Source of the DNA: Procambarus clarkii
Taxonomy: Eukaryota > Arthropoda > Malacostraca > Decapoda > Cambaridae
Direction of reading: 5' to 3'
DNA: 64,000 nucleotides
Assembly: GCF_040958095.1 (NCBI RefSeq)
Contig: NC_091217.1
Location: 7,421,344 to 7,485,343 of the forward strand
The notes under the pieces are model-generated. The model had not been told where the DNA came from. It did not search any database and worked only from the letters and a program-made list of their open reading frames with translations. Positions 41,201-53,900 of the stretch are shown piece after piece. The translations under genes were made by a program, and so were the position numbers. Within the stretch, counting starts at the first letter, position 1. Every line of letters begins with the position of its first letter.

Positions 41201-44200
41201 TGTCAGGTTGAATAATAACTTTAGTAAAGATGACAGCATACATAAGAGCTTTTTAAAATCTGAAACAGTTTTGTGAGACCAGATATAGAAAGGATTAAGC
41301 ATATCACAATTTATATTACGATATTGTAGTGACAATTTAGCAAGTGGTGATTAAACATAAAGTTGTTGTTTTTCAATGCTTTTGTAATGAATGTTGGCTT
41401 TGCAGATTCTATATACTTTCTCTAATTACGTTTTCTTTGATGACGAGTTCAGCATCATTCATCAGGCGTTTCTTTTAGTTTGTGTATGATAAAAATGTTT
41501 GTTGTTGCTGTGGCACGTGGACTTAAGCTCATAAGTCCATGTTTGAAGATAATTTATAGAACGGTGCAATGCTTTTGACCATGTCATGGTATAGTGGTCT
41601 AGAGCATTGCCTGGGAGTTCCTAGATAATAGGTTCAAATTCTCCACATGGCTCCTACTGATTTTCTCATTGATACATCACATGAATGTGATTTCTTTCTG
41701 CAAAAATCTTAAATTGAATGGTGCTATATTTTTAGTTTCTCTACACGCTTTTAAGAATTAACTAACCCTAACACCAGTTTTAATTACCATTATTTTAAAT
41801 AAGAATTTCATCTCTCGCCATTTCTTATTTCCCTTTTCTCGACTAATGTTTTAATACTTTGCGTTTACATTTTAAGTTAAACTTCCTTGGTGGCTACAGT
41901 CCTGTGTAAGTTTTTTTTTTTTTTTTTTTTTTAACGACAACTTTTTGTATTGCTACGCACATGCCCTTGATTATCACACTCTACATCCATTTGAGTAATA
42001 CAGTAGTGTTTTCTTTTCTCATCATTACTGTAGCACTGCATAATTCCTTCCATAACTTGTTTTGCCACATGTAGATGAGGATAATTAAATATACTGTAGT
42101 AACCTGTTTGAGTTTTTCTTTTGTGATCTATCTTATATTCTTCCTAAGTCGCATCTATGATCTTCTCGGTTAATACCGTATCTGAGAACCTGAGATCTTC
42201 TCAGGTTAACTGTTCAAAGTTGGTTCACAGGGAAAACGTGGTTTACAGGAGCTAAGGAAGGTGATTCTCCACCATCATTGTCCATCATATTCCTGTGGCT
42301 ATCCTTGGGTTTGCTTTTGTTTTCTGTTATCTGTCCATCCATTCTCCAGTGTTTTCAACATTTTTTTTTACTTTCTCAACATTTCTAACCCTTATCACTT
42401 TCCCTTTTTCTATTTCCTGCTTATCATTTTTATTAAGTTTCATGCCCTTCTAACTTGCTACTGGCTAATTCCATTTCCAAGCTTTTCTAGGATGTACACA
42501 GTATCTTTTTGATCATGTTGTGTTTATAATTGCTGTTGTATCTTTGCACCCAGTCAGTACATGACATGTCATTTAGTGTGACAGCCACCCACTAGTTATA
42601 GTGGGTCCAGCAAGAGTGAGACCAGAACACATCCTTTTAGGATGAATTGTATTACCTGATTGGACAGCTCTCAAAGTCAGTTCTGCTGTAATTGGATTTC
42701 ATCATAAGAGGGCAGTATTAATGTTGGCCTTTCAAATTCAAAATCTGATCTATAAGAAAAATACTAAACACAAAAGGCATTTTGTGGTAAAAACAAATTT
42801 TTGCTTTGATACTCTTTGATATATGATTTAATATGAGGAAAATGGGTAATGCATTATTATATTTTTAATGGGTATAGATTTGATTTCTTTGTCACCTCTG
42901 TAGTTTATGTAACCTACCATAGTTTTATTTTGAAGTTTACGTTTGAATATTGATGTGTAAATTAACGTCCACCACCAGGTTTGGGTTCTAAAGGACAAGT
43001 ATTGGAAGTGAGACCCAACAAGGCCCGAAACCAGTTGTTGTTGCCAGGCATTGCAGTGTATGCCTCGCCCGAAAATGTAGAGAAATATTCTACATTGATG
43101 ATTGAGGCCTCTAAAGAAGAAGACCAGCCATCATCACAATATGCTCGTCAGGTAAGAATTACTGCATCATGGAGAGTATGGTTTGTGATTGAATAATTGA
43201 ATAATACTTCATTTGGAAAACCTTGTCAAGCTCTTTGTTAATTTCAAGATCTAAATTGTGCTCAGCAATATTTCGTAACATTACCTGTTTATGAGCTGAA
43301 ATGACTCAGACCAGAAGTTGGTTATTTTTTATGGCATGCCTTTTAGTTTTAACTTGACATTTTTGCTATCATTATTGTGGTATGCAAATTAAGAAACCTT
43401 ACTTAATTTATTGAGTGAGATCTCTGAAAGATCTTGTTAATAATTTCTTTTCTAAATATTTATTATTCATGTAAATGACTTGTCTTTTACAAATTGGAAA
43501 TCTACAAAATAAGAACAAATATTATCTTAGCTATTAGGGTATGTTCTTTTCATTAAGTTTTAATAAAAAGATAATCTGTTTAGTTTTTCCAATTGATTTG
43601 AAATTTGATCTACATATTATCTACATATTTTACATTTTTATCATGTTTTAGCACATAAAACTTTCTTCATTTTCCAACATGTTTCACTCTGATGGGACTT
43701 TTAAAGCCTTCTAATTGATGCAAAATCAATCAAAATCATTATTATATTAATATTTAATTTATAAGTATGGGTAATGGCAACAGTAGTGTAATTGTGTTTT
43801 ATCTTTTCAAAGACGGCAGAACAGTTGTCATTGCAAGTCATCTCGGTTAGTATGAACTTGAAAAATCCATGGCAACTTGAACGATGGCATGTGCGAGTTG
43901 CCTTTCGTAAAGCTGGGATTTATTTACCAGATGATGCGCTTACACTCCCTTCCGAGCCCATCATTGGCCCAGATCTCAGCCTGCAGGGCAAGGAATTCGT
44001 GGTCAGAGTAAAGGTAACTAACTTTTCAATGCTTTGGTTATTGTGCCTACCTACAGATTTGTTAATTCTTTACGAGTATATTTCATTTATTTGGATTTAG
44101 AGTAATATAGTTAACAGTACACTGTCCTGCAATATACTAATTTTATTCTACACATGTTTATAAAGTCAGTTTGTGAACATTATATATACTATATTGGCTA

Positions 44201-44497
44201 TGTAATTGCGATTTACATTTGTTTTATATTTCCTTCTCGATGTCTGTGTGAATGTACAAAAGCACAATATAGAATATTGCCCATGTACACTCTATCCTAC
44301 AGATAAATAATAAAGAAGAAACACCAGTTCGGTGTCGAATTAATCACTATGCGACTAACCCACGCGATCGACTACCCTGGATATATCACCACTGGGAGCT
44401 TCCAGCTGAGCCTATCTTTCCAGAGGAGGCTCCTATTCTTCAAGAGCTCACAAAGAAATATCCTAAGCTCCGCACTCTGGAAGAAGAAGAACTCTAA
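38237..44497 (+). CDS. MRPL9: Mitochondrial ribosomal protein bL9m (MRPL9), 5 exons
   Basis: Exons are 38237-38371, 38959-39124, 42979-43151, 43813-44013 and 44303-44497, giving 870 nt and 289 aa (human about 267). The order of conserved blocks fits MRPL9: an N-terminal import region, RRLKARHFVYDLVE, MDSVDGLGSKGQVLEV, then the hallmark LLLPGIAVYASPEN, and LTLPSEPIIGPDL near the C-terminus. The product is a structural protein of the mitochondrial 39S subunit. Internal junctions are phase-matched, with donors GTAAGT, GTAAGA and GTAACT. The exon 1 donor (CGA/GTCAGT at 38371) is weak and was chosen because it restores QVR-TTFILKRR, which parallels the human protein. TTTACAG directly precedes the ATG at 38237, so that ATG may open an internal exon behind an unseen 5' UTR exon. 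An in-frame ATG at 38219 would add six residues. The poly(A) signal is at 45114. Confidence 0.9.
38540..38735 (-). mobile_element. LINE reverse-transcriptase C-terminal fragment in MRPL9 intron 1
   Basis: The minus strand encodes NGYKFDQLCFRRNVEKYWF followed by IVNKWNRLPSSII, matching the NGYKL...FxxRVVNxWNxLP block at the end of LINE ORF2. Confidence 0.6.
39190..41000. other. GC-richer block in MRPL9 intron 2, unclassified
   Basis: About 1.8 kb with higher GC and no family-like ORF, unlike the A/T-rich intron around it. Probably an inserted element, but I see no clear ends. Confidence 0.3.
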
Positions 44498-45113
44498 AAA
44501 TTGTTGTGTGTGCAAGTTCTTTCATAACCAGTTGGCAAAAAAAGTCTAAATGGAAGTAATGCTAAATATTCTTTTATTTTATTCTATTAGACATTTGGTT
44601 ACAGTATTAGCACAGTTTGTAAGTGTTTTGCAATAGTTGTGCAAAATATTTTCCCTATAGTCATCATTATATTTCAAATATTGAGTGGTAAACAGTCACT
44701 GACATTTTTCATTAGAGTTGAGAAGTGCATTGATAAATTGATCTTAAGCTTAGTAATGATCGACTGTCTGAACGGTGGGTTACATTCTTGTCTGTATTTG
44801 TCATCATAAGCTCAGCATGTTGACAGGTAAAAACTGTAAGTAATTATAATTCAGTTTTACATTATATATTACAGTAGTAGTTTTGACAAAGGCTAACTGG
44901 AATGCACTCGACTAAATATACAGACATGACGTTTTTGTAATATGTCATTGTAAAGGTAACTTTGCACACTTAACAGTGCACAACTGTAACAAAAAGAAAA
45001 ACAGCAGCTCTGTTCATAGAATAAAATCATATAAAAATTCTTCCTGAAGGAAATATGCTGTACCAATAGTGTTAATGTTTTAATTTACAGTATATGTAAT
45101 GTAAATACTTTTT

Positions 45114-45119
45114 AATAAA
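45114..45119 (+). terminator. MRPL9 poly(A) signal
   Basis: AATAAA lies about 620 nt after the MRPL9 stop codon in an A/T-rich tract. It is the most likely cleavage signal. A second AATAAA lies near 45020. Confidence 0.55.
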
Positions 45120-46399
45120 ATGTACTGGCAATACAGTATTTGATTTTAAGTTATATTTTGTGAATTATTAAACTTATTATAAATTCTCTTTCATTGGATG
45201 GTTTTGTCATCTTAATTTTATTAATCCTGCAGTGCAGTCGGTTCACAATCCTTTAATCTGATGACTCTGTTTTCCCTAGTAGGAAATAGCTATCAAAAAG
45301 TTAAGCAGCTGTTGTGGGTTGCATACTAAGAAAGGTCAGTTATTGGCCTAGGGTGGGGGTTCCCAACCTTTTCTATCCCCGGCACCCCTAGAAAATATTT
45401 AATATTTGTTTGCATCTCCTACAAAAGTAATATCACATATCAAGATGGTTAAAATTATCCCCTTTATTCATATATGGGATCATTTTTTGGTGAATTGCAA
45501 CACAGCTCTCCTCTTAGTAACACCCCCTGAAATGCCACTTTACAACTCCTGGGAGTATGAGTATGCCAGGTTGGGAACCCCGTGCCTAGATGGACCTCAA
45601 TACATCTAACAGATTTCCTATTCCAGGCAATGGGAAGCCCTTTTCATGTAAAAATAAAAAAGCCAAAATTAAAGGGAAGAGCTTTGCAGTACTTATATCT
45701 TTAGCAAATTAATTAAAGTTGCATACAGAGGCCTTGAAGTATGTAATCGTCAAAGAGAGGACTAATCCAGTATATCTATATACTGTCTTATATTGCCCGT
45801 CACAGAATATACAATTGTTACTAGAATCATTTAGGATGATAATATGAGAGCAGACAGAAAAAAAAGAGTAGGATTCACTGAGGAGTTTATCTGAAGAATT
45901 GACCCGTAAGAACAGTAGGAAAGCAAACTTTCTGATCGCTTTGAAAATCAGAACATTCTATTAGAAGATAAGTGAGTAGAACAGTGCAACTTTGACAATA
46001 TGGTGCAGATTTATGTTTCAGTAAATGCCCATTAATTAATCTTGTGTGGTTTATATGTATCCCCACTTCCTATTTCAGTTATAGGAGCAAAGGCAGAGAT
46101 AGGTCACATTTGATGGTATATAATTTATTTGCATTAGCTAATCATCAACCTTTCCAACAGTTGCTAATTGTTCAACAAATGACAGTAGAAATCTGGGAAA
46201 AGAATGGGTTTCTGCATGATGGGACAGGTATGTATGACTTCTTTAGCAGTGGTGTCTGTTAGGTCATTGGAAGCATCACCAGTATGTCTCATGCCTGCTA
46301 AAGATGAGAAACAACCAAAGCTGAATTTCCATCACAATGAGATAAGAACAGTAAAGACTTGATTGTCATGAGCACACTTGCAGAGTCGACTACAATAAC

Positions 46400-47330
46400 A
46401 TGATTGTTGGTTCATGAAAACTAACTTGGAACATAAAATATTGCAGAAAGTTTTGAAAGTAAGAATATTGGTTTTTGGAGAAAGGCAACAAGGAGGGGTT
46501 ATATCAGAAAAGATAAAAGAAGGGCTAATTCCATTAGCAGATTTCAACCTGCCTATAAAAATAGCTATACAGGGTAGTGTGAATTTTGAGGGAAATGTCA
46601 AAAGGGACAGAGAGGAGTACATGCTTTCACCTTGAGGGTTAGTGCTCTTCAAAATTTCATGAATGGAACTTTCCACAGAGATAAGGTAAGCACAACATGA
46701 GGAAACATTACTGCAAACAGTCAAAGACTTATTGAGACTATTGCATGCTGTTCTTTGCAACAAAAGATGCAAACTTTGATGGGGATAGAAAACTGGCCAG
46801 TTTGTCAAAAGCTCCCCCATTTTTTCTGATAACTTTTGCAACTGGATTTATGAACTGCCTCGGCATTTATAGCTTTGGAGGGTAGACAATTCTATGGGTT
46901 TAGAACTCTATAGATGGGCAAAAAACCCTTATGAAGAGACTAAAAAGCTCTTCATTTACATTTCTAGGATGCCAAATAATAAGGGGTGGCATAATAGAAG
47001 TATGTAAATGGATGAAAGGGGAACTAAATAAAATTTCAGATTTGAACTAAATAAAACTCGAAACAATGGTTATAAATTGGATTAGTTTAGATTTAAGAAT
47101 GACCTGCTTAACAGGCTGATTTGGTAACGGTTGTTAATTTACAGAACAAATTACTGTACAGTATATGACAAATAATAGATATAAGATCGCTGGCTTGTTT
47201 CAAGAGTGGGTTAGGCATATATTTGAATGTATTCGATGGATACAAATAAGAGCTGCCATATATGGACCAATAGAACCATCTTTAAGTTGGCAGAAAACTA
47301 TACACACTAATTAGCCTAACTTAATTTAAT
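46400..47330 (+). mobile_element. Decayed LINE ORF2 remnants
   Basis: PLADFNLPIKIA near 46520 recalls the endonuclease motif GDFNLP. Near 47070, RNNGYKLD, then FRFKNDLLNRL, and later DIRSLACFKSGL recall the C-terminal end of ORF2. Many stops and frame changes lie between. The part between the two motifs is too decayed to name. Confidence 0.45.
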
Positions 47331-47535
47331 TCTTGTTTAGTTTTAGTGTTTGTCTCATTAAACCTATCAATAATATAAACAAATTATATTTTATACCTGA
47401 AATGCTTTACGTTTTAGTGGCTTTATTAAATATTTATTTAATGTAACACCTATTTAATCACTGTACAGTACTGCGTTATCTATTTTTTTAATAAAAACTA
47501 TTATTATTATTATTATTATTATTATAATAAAGGTG

Positions 47536-47604
47536 CAGATTGATTGATTGATTGATGAAGATTAAGCCACGCAAGATGTGGCACGGGCATGAATAGCCCG
47601 GAAA
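47536..47604 (-). repeat. Double-hairpin element, GCCACC type (copy 3, minus)
   Basis: (TTGA)n, GATGAAGATTAAGCCACGCA, GTGGCACGGGCATGAATAGC. A reverse copy of 26240-26328. Confidence 0.7.
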
Positions 47605-47931
47605 TAAATGTGCATACGAAGAGTCACATTAACAAAGGTACTGGAGCTGGTGTACTAATGTGTGGTGTAGGGGTGAGGGTGCTGGACAAGGGACAAGGGT
47701 GGGGCAGGTAATTGTCGCGTCAGGGCAATAACGCAACAATTGCGTCACCCTGACACGACAACATTCACAAACGAATAAAAAAAAATCACGCCCTTATCAC
47801 AAAGTTCTCAACTGAAAAAAAACTCCATAATAAAGTAACAAATCATTCAATAAATTAAATATCAGAATCACAACTACAATGAATAAGATTTAGGAGATTT
47901 AAGAGAGGAAAAATAAATGTTGATATAATGT

Positions 47932-50900
47932 ATGTTTACATTCCTGAGGGCGATGTTGTCTAGCGGCGGCGATCAATCTCGCTCCATCTTCCTTTCCTGC
48001 AGGCTCGTGCTCAACCTCCTCCTCGGGGTGCTGCTCCTCTGCTACCTCGCCCGCTCTGGCTACCACCATGAAGAGTGCCTCCACGCCCTCAAGGTGTATA
48101 GTGTGAGCGTGATCGCCCTCGAGGTCGTGTGGAGGTGGGTGGCGGCTGCCGTCGGCGGGTACAGCGGCTGGACGGCCAGAGGCAAGACTAAGAGGTCCTC
48201 TAGGGTGAGTGGTAGCCTGGTGAAGCTGTATCAGCACAGGGGGTGGTTGTGAGTGAAGCGGTACCAGTACGGGTGGTGGTTGTGAGTGAAGCTGTATCAG
48301 CACGGGTGGTGGTTGTGAGTGAAGCTGTACCGGCACTGGTGGTGGTTGTGTGTGAAGCTGTACCGGCACGGGTGGTGGTTGTGAGTGAAGCTGTATCAGC
48401 ACGGGTGGTGGTTGTGAGTGAAGCTGTACCGGCACTGGTGGTGGTTGTGTGTGAAGCTGTACCAGCACGGGTGGTGGTTGTGTGTGAAGCTGTAACAGCA
48501 CGGGTGGTGGTTGTGAGTGAAGCTGTACCGGCATGGGTGGTGGTTGTGAGTGAAGCTGTGCCAGTACGGGTGGTGGTTGTGTGTGAAGCTGTACCAGTAT
48601 GGGTGGTGGTTGTGAGTGAAGCTGTACCAGTACGGGTAGTGGTTGTGAGTGAAGCTGTACCGGTACGGGTGGTGGTTGTGAGTGAAGCTGTGCCGGCACG
48701 GGTGGTGGTTGTGTGTGGAGCTGTACCTGCACAGGGGGGGGGGGGGGGGGGGAGGTGAGTGAAGCTGTACCAGCATGGGTGGTGGTTGTGAGTGAAGCTG
48801 TACTGTCATGGGGCATGGTAGTGCATGAAGCTGTACCAGCATTGACCATGGTAGTGTGAAGCTCTACCAGGTGGTGGTTGTGCGTGAAGATGTACCAGCA
48901 TGGGGCGTAATTGTGTGTGAAGCTGTGTCCACATGGGGCATAGTTGTGTGTGAAGCTGTACCAACACTGGGGATATGAGATGTAGTCACCTAGTTGTGCT
49001 TTCAGGGGGTTGAGCTTTGGCTCTTTGGTCCTGCCTTTCAACCGTCAATCAACTGGTATTCAGATTCTTGAGCTTACTGGGCTCTATCAAATCTAGATGT
49101 GAGATGCTGCTGGTGCCCGAGTTGGTATTTTAGTGTGTGGAACATCTTGCTGTTCTTATGTTTACCCCATGTGTTGTCCTCTCACCATCTAGTTGTGTAG
49201 AGCAGTCAAACTCTTATGTTTATTTCCCTGTGACTCCTGATAAATATATTTATGCACAATTCTTCCCACCAAGCACCCAAAACTTTTAAAGTACAGTATG
49301 TACTGCAGAGTAATTTAGTGTAGGGCAACAGATGCTTTGTTGAAAGATTGAACACAGTGAGTTTTTTTACCTCTAAAAATTAATTTATATGTTCTTGCAT
49401 ATATATTTAAGTACAGTAGTTGATGCCTGATTTTCTTGTTTTGGCATCTAAGGTAAATTTCAGGAGCTCTTGTTTTTTATATGAGATAGAAATAAAAAAG
49501 TCTTGGATGTTGTCTTAAATGTAAATACAATTTCAGATTGTAGACGTTTTTCTGATTGTCATCTGGAGCATCTGCAGTGTTGTCATCACACACATTGTCA
49601 CTGTTTTGTATGGTGCATATCTGATTGAGTGAGTACAGGACAAGTTACTCTTTTTGTTAGTTTAATTCTCAAGGGGAAGCAAGGTGACTGATGCTCTGGA
49701 TGGGCTGACAAATTTTCATGAATGAATATTGTAATATATATGTGTGTGGTTTATCAATTCCAGTATTGCAGGATGGGAAAAATACTGTATATATTGTTAG
49801 GAAATGTTATAATAAAATGGGTATTCCTTATTGCAATATGATAACAGTGCAGTATCTCAACCTGTTTCTTGATTGGAGAGTTTATAAATACCCCGTACAG
49901 TAGTGTAATCAGTGTATATAGGTATTCTGGTACATCCCAAATTGTTGAAACTAGAAAAGTGTGAAGAATTAAAAGAGGTAAAATTCAGTATGTATTAAAT
50001 AATTTACTGGTGCAGTACAACTGAAAATTGATATCCATAATATGCACAGGAGTGTTAGGAAATATAATGAATTCCTATTGTGGAGGACAGGAAGTCTCTA
50101 GCGACTGGCTAGTAACGCTCCTCAACAGGCACCTCACTGTCGCTCGTCTCTCCCCTTAGCCACTCCCGGGATATGCCGATCTCTTCCAATGCTACTCCAA
50201 TAGCAGACAACACACTCTGCTTCTGATCGGTGGCAACTTACTTAATTGTCTGGTGGGACTAAGTCAGGAGAGCTTAGGCTGCCCAAGGTAAACTGCCATC
50301 CTCAGTACCAGTGCTGCCCCACGTCACCTCTGTGGACACAAACACGTCATTAGTTATTGGACAGTATTGGTGAAACCAAGAAGTAACACTTATTCACTGG
50401 GGACGGTGGCATAGTGCTCTGTAGCACAACCTAGATGGCGCTGATCTTGAGTCGCCACCTCACTAGAGGTCATCCACAATGACCACTTGTTAGCCAAGGC
50501 AGGAATCTTGAGCCATTTGCAGATATCAGGCTGTCACCACCAGATGGCATCGTCCAAATGACATCCGATACTGTGGGGGTTAGAGAGCAGATTCACAGGT
50601 GGCGCTGACGTTGCTACTCCATACTCCGACGATGTTGTCGGGTTCGCAACACCAACAAATATTATACATACAGTACAGTACTGGACAGGAAGGCTTTTTC
50701 AACAGTTGATTACTTCAAAAAGTTTTTAACATGTCCCTAAAAAAACTGTTGTAGTGATTTTGTTAATTTTTAGGTTACGAGCAACAATAGCAGTGTCCTG
50801 ACTGCTCTTGGGCCAAATCTGGGACCAAGCTGCAAGGATAAAATGAATTCTGAAAACTTTTAAAAGTAATGAACAAAAATTTTAAGCTTCAAATTTATGG

Positions 50901-53900
50901 ACTGTTTCTGTTTATAGTTTCCTTATCAAACATAACATTTATAACTGTGAAGCTATACAGTATACCTTGAATAAAGAACAAAGTTTAACTGAAGAACTGA
51001 TTTACAGTATTATTTGGTGTTGAAATCAGTACAAGTTGTTTGGAAATTATTTAGCTTCATCATTACAAAAGGTTGTCATTAAATTTGTGAATTAGATTTC
51101 TGTAGAAATTATCATGAACTTAATAAAATATTATATTGGCAAGTTTTTCCTTAAGGTACAGTATACACAAATGGAAATTGATAAAATGTTGAAAAAAGTA
51201 GTCAGATTTAATAAAAATGTGTGAATTTTTCAAGTACTGTATTACTGTAACTTTAAACACTGTATGAGCATTTCAAGAATTTATATTATTTCTAACCTGC
51301 TTAATGCTTAGGTTGAATAAACACCTATAATTCTGTATTGTGACAAAGCCTGATAATGTGCGAGCTTTGCACATTTGGATCAGTAATATCATTACATAAC
51401 CACACACCTGAAGTTGAAGAAATGACGATGTTTTGGTCCATCCTGGACCGTTAAAGAAGAAACGACGAAGAAGAAATGTATGTTTCTTCATCTTTTGATG
51501 TGTGTGGTTTGGTCATCATATCATCAGCAACGTTATTGTGACTCATTGTCTGCATCAATACTTGAAGTTACTGATGCTACATAGGCCAGTACTGCATGCA
51601 AAGCATCAATAGCGTCAATACTAGATGTTGGTACTGGTGTGATTAGAACATGATAATCTGATCCAGTATTAATGTTCGAGTTTAACTGGCTTGTGTCCCT
51701 TGACCTTTATTACATGTCTGCTTCCTAGCTTGTACCTGTCTAATAGCATCTACCACAATAAATACTTTTTGCTACATTCTTATCTCTAGTATTAACAGTT
51801 GGCAACGACTTTTATAGACTGACCAACATGCAGAATTCTCCCATAGATGTGTTAAGTCAATTACTGTTAAGTCCTAAATGTTATAGTAATTAGATGGTTA
51901 CAAAGTTTCAGTGCTTGGAAGCAGATTTGGTATGCAACATTTTATCTGTAAATACGTTTTTGTTCATGCGAGTCATTCTTAAGGTGAACATAATAAGCCA
52001 TATTACCCATATCTTAAACAAGCTTATTGATCTTGATGGGAATATATTTTGCCAAATTAATGGTATTTTTTTTTTTTTTCCAGGAATTTTGAGGAGACTT
52101 TCACCTTTAGTGTACTTGTAGCATCATTAGCCTTCATAAGGCCACTCATTGCTCTCGGACCATCTGCCCTAATAATCATCCTTGAGAGGTAAACTGTGAA
52201 GCTTTAGACAGTATTTTGTCTTTTTTATTTTTTACTAGACAACTATAGTGAGACCTAACAAAAAGAGATGCCATTGTTACAGAATAACAAGGAAAGATGA
52301 AGTGAAAGCTGTTTAATGTCAATAATATATTTTGTGTGTGAAAAAGTTTGATGGCATCCAAATAGTTTTATTAGAACATTTGTTGTGGTAATCAGGCTGT
52401 ATATAATCCTATTTTCAAGCTAAAGTGATTACATCAGGATGCAATGTATGGATGCAGCTATCACGGGCTGCTTCCTGGGGGTGGAGGCCTGGTCTAGGAC
52501 CGGGCCGCGGGGACACTAAAAGCCCCGAAATCAATTCAAGATAACCTCAAGATAAGATGGTATGAAGGGTCCCTATGCTTGGGAATGCACTCAACCATAA
52601 ACCATCACCAACAGCCATATGCTTGTGGAACCCTGGAGACATGCCATATAGTGACATTTAAGCATGTAAGGTACAAATAGAGCCTATGTGTGTTTCTAAT
52701 TATCATTAAAAGATGGTTAAGAGGCTAGAATTTGGCAAGTTAATGCTTAAGATGAGGCTCTAAGCAATGTTCTATACTTTAAATATATATATCATTCACA
52801 GTATGTATATATATTAAGATTCATTAACAAATGGATTAAGATAGTCATACATTTATGTAAGAAAATGCTAATTTATTTGAATATCTGAGACCATTTTCAA
52901 AGATGAATCTCATATTGGGAAGATGTAATAGAAAATTGTCTCCTGGGTTACAGGACCACCTGCCTCTGGATGTGTGGGCTTTCTTACTTGAATATAGGTA
53001 TTATGTTTGGTGGATACATATGATAAAGTGTAATGTTATGGTTTGGTTATATTTTAATAGGCAACAATTTCTTGTAGCACATGTAGAGATGGAAACAAAG
53101 GTAGATTTTAAGATGACTTTTCTCTCGCTAGCAAAATCATCATCTTAAATTTTGTAATTCGTTTCAAAGCTTACTCTTTTTTTTTCTATTCTAAGTGTTA
53201 ATTTTTCAGATTGAGCTGGGACGAAGAGGTGGATGTTGAGTCCTTTGCCGTGTTGCTTGGTGCGTGGTTGGGAGCCATACCTATTCCTCTTGACTGGGAC
53301 ACTCCTTGGCAGGTAATTCTGGTTACAATACTCTTGTAAGGAATCATAAATACAATGAACTATGGACTATGAATATGAATTTATCTGGTAAGAAAATTTA
53401 AGGAGTGGACAGAACACTGGACGAGTGATCCTGTGGTCCCAGGTTCGATCCCAGGTGCCAGCGAGAAACAATGGGCAGAGTTTCTTTCACCCTGATGCCC
53501 CTGTTACCTAGCAGTAAATAGGTACCTGGGAGTTAGTCAGCTGTCACGGGCTGCTTCCTGGGAGTGGAGGCCTGGTTGAGGACCGGGCCACAGGGACACC
53601 AAAGTCCCGAAATCATCTCAAGATAACTCAAGATAACCTCAAGTACCTCATTTAACTTAGCTCTTTTAATATATGAAAAGTAGTTGATTTTGTTGAAAAG
53701 CCATTGAGTGTAATTGAAACAAAATTCTATATTGGCTTTCATTTTAAGTTTGGTGCATTTTTATTTATTGAGAGTGTGATAAATTAGCACTAATGTTAGC
53801 ACTACGATAAGTTAGTAGTATCGTAAAAAAAATTAGATTTAGAGACTAGGGTACGAGGAAAGATGGGGATAATGGTGAAATCTATGTACAGGTTCTGCTG

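Noticed and set aside
46332-46841. 169-aa minus-strand ORF
   Set aside because: No known motif, and the opposite strand has LINE-like blocks. Likely an antisense shadow of a decayed LINE.
48243-48758. 171-aa Val/Ser-rich ORF on the plus strand
   Set aside because: Same minisatellite on the other strand; no start context and no family motif.
47899-49041. 380-aa Pro/Gln/His-rich ORF on the minus strand
   Set aside because: It is the 33-bp minisatellite read in an open frame, antisense to PIGF exon 1. A unit length divisible by three keeps all frames open.
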